DNA from: Bradysia coprophila
Taxonomy: Eukaryota > Arthropoda > Insecta > Diptera > Sciaridae
Reading direction: 5' to 3'
Length of the DNA stretch: 64,000 bases
Assembly: GCF_014529535.1 (NCBI RefSeq)
Contig: NC_050737.1
Coordinates: 9,158,725-9,222,724, forward strand
Shown here: positions 63,059-64,000 of the stretch, in pieces
Layout of the letters: every line of letters begins with the position of its first letter
How positions within the stretch are numbered: position 1 is the first letter of the stretch
The notes under the pieces: generated by a model
What the model saw: only the letters and a program-made list of their open reading frames with translations
Databases searched by the model: none
Told to the model about the DNA's origin: nothing
Translations under genes and position numbers: made by a program

Positions 63059-64000
63059 GTAAGTTCCATTTTTTTTTTTAAAGAATTCGCTTCCAAAGCT
63101 AGGAATTACTTAGTAACAGCAACATGAAAAGAAGTTATGAAAATAAAGTCTGAATCCGTTGAAGCTTTGCATGAATTTTATTGTAAGAAATTGAAAATCG
63201 CGTAAAATATTCTCACAAAAAGAAAGATCAATGAATCATGTTAAAATTCAGTTTCATTATGCATACAGTTATGCTCAAAGGGTTAGGGTGTTAATCTAAC
63301 GCTGGTGACAACATCAAAGGCTTCGTAGGAAAGCAACGACCTGTCTACTACTTTTAAAGTTTTACTTTGTAAGCGGTTGACAACGTTTGAAAAATGAAAG
63401 AAAAATATGGAGTGAGTGCTAGAAGGCAGGATGCGGCGTTACCATCCACTGCTTACGAATGCGAACAATCGTCTTACAATAATGTTTTTTTTTTGATGAT
63501 TCCATTCAAAGCGTTGCTGTTGATTTTGCACAAGCCTGTGAACGCTTGGAAAGACATTGTAAAAAGTTTGTAGTAACGCGACAAATGTCATCGACCGATG
63601 GATTTGCATAGAATTTCAAATAATTCTCTCGCGTTTTTATTATATGAAATAGAAATTAGAGCTTCGATCTCTGTATGCAATTCCAATCCAATTCTCACCA
63701 CGTAAGGACTCTGAACAAGAACAAATGGAGCTCGTAACTGACTTGTTTGCCCTAGTTACTAGCACATTTTCAATTTCTTCAAAAAACACTAACAATTTCT
63801 TAGTTACAAACTTAGGAATTTTTTATCATTTTTCTGGAGCTTTAAAGAATTACTAAAAAATAGGCACTGCATGTAATCTAAAATGAAGTAAAATAAGATC
63901 GCTGTACATTGTACGACGTTTTAGTTCCATCAATGTGTTACACTTCATCAGTAATGACACACTGACAAAAAAAATTTCGCCAACATACGTCCAGTATGTA
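63059..64000. other. Start of ZNRF intron 3
   Basis: Begins with the consensus donor GTAAGT after 63058; no further exon recognised before the window ends. Confidence 0.5.

Overview
The window looks like a piece of an insect nuclear genome, most likely a dipteran of the nematoceran type. It is AT-rich, genes are split by many short (about 55-75 bp) GT-AG introns plus a few very long ones, and the proteins read as clear animal orthologues. I cannot name the species from the sequence. The products were recognised by reading exons and comparing them with remembered family sequences; splice joins were checked for reading phase by hand, and no database search was possible.

Layout, left to right. 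1-3.7 kb: a seven-exon sterol delta-24 reductase (DHCR24) gene on the minus strand. 4-8.6 kb: a divergent DCAF6-type WD40 gene whose first exon is only a candidate. 8.6-12.2 kb: non-coding DNA with nested inverted-repeat elements. 12.3-13.2 kb: Roc1a/RBX1 (minus), the RING subunit of cullin-RING ligases. DCAF6 is a substrate receptor for CUL4 ligases, so two parts of the same ubiquitin machinery lie close together, probably by chance. 15.4-20.9 kb: an ENPP4/5-like membrane ectophosphodiesterase (plus) with an 18-bp minisatellite in its first intron. 22.8-24.7 kb: gatC and POLG2 (minus), two mitochondrial proteins that look bicistronic and overlap as ATGATTAG. 24.9-29.1 kb: AK6 (plus), divergent from gatC, with a 3.5-kb last intron full of fold-back elements. 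29.6-33.0 kb: the Golgi coiled-coil protein TMF1 (minus). 35.6-36.4 kb: an unrecognised 239-residue protein rich in Gly-Asp repeats and glycine zippers. 38.4 and 41.0 kb: two intron-containing tRNA-Ile(UAU) genes. 44.3-45.4 kb: a secreted or ER short-chain dehydrogenase with a frameshift. 48.4-49.5 kb: TVP23, a Golgi membrane protein (minus). 54.5 kb to the right edge: the first three exons of a ZNRF E3 ligase (plus), with an 8.1-kb intron.

The rest is intergenic or intronic DNA rich in short inverted-repeat (MITE-like) elements. The best-defined is a 1.56-kb hAT-type element with an 8-bp target duplication and perfect 14-bp ends at 51.2-52.7 kb, which carries another foldback element inside it. 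I saw no CRISPR array, rRNA, viral gene or intact transposase. The observations most worth following are the gatC/POLG2 overlap, the complete DHCR24 in a probable dipteran, the single-base lesion in the dehydrogenase, the orphan glycine-zipper protein and the hAT element.
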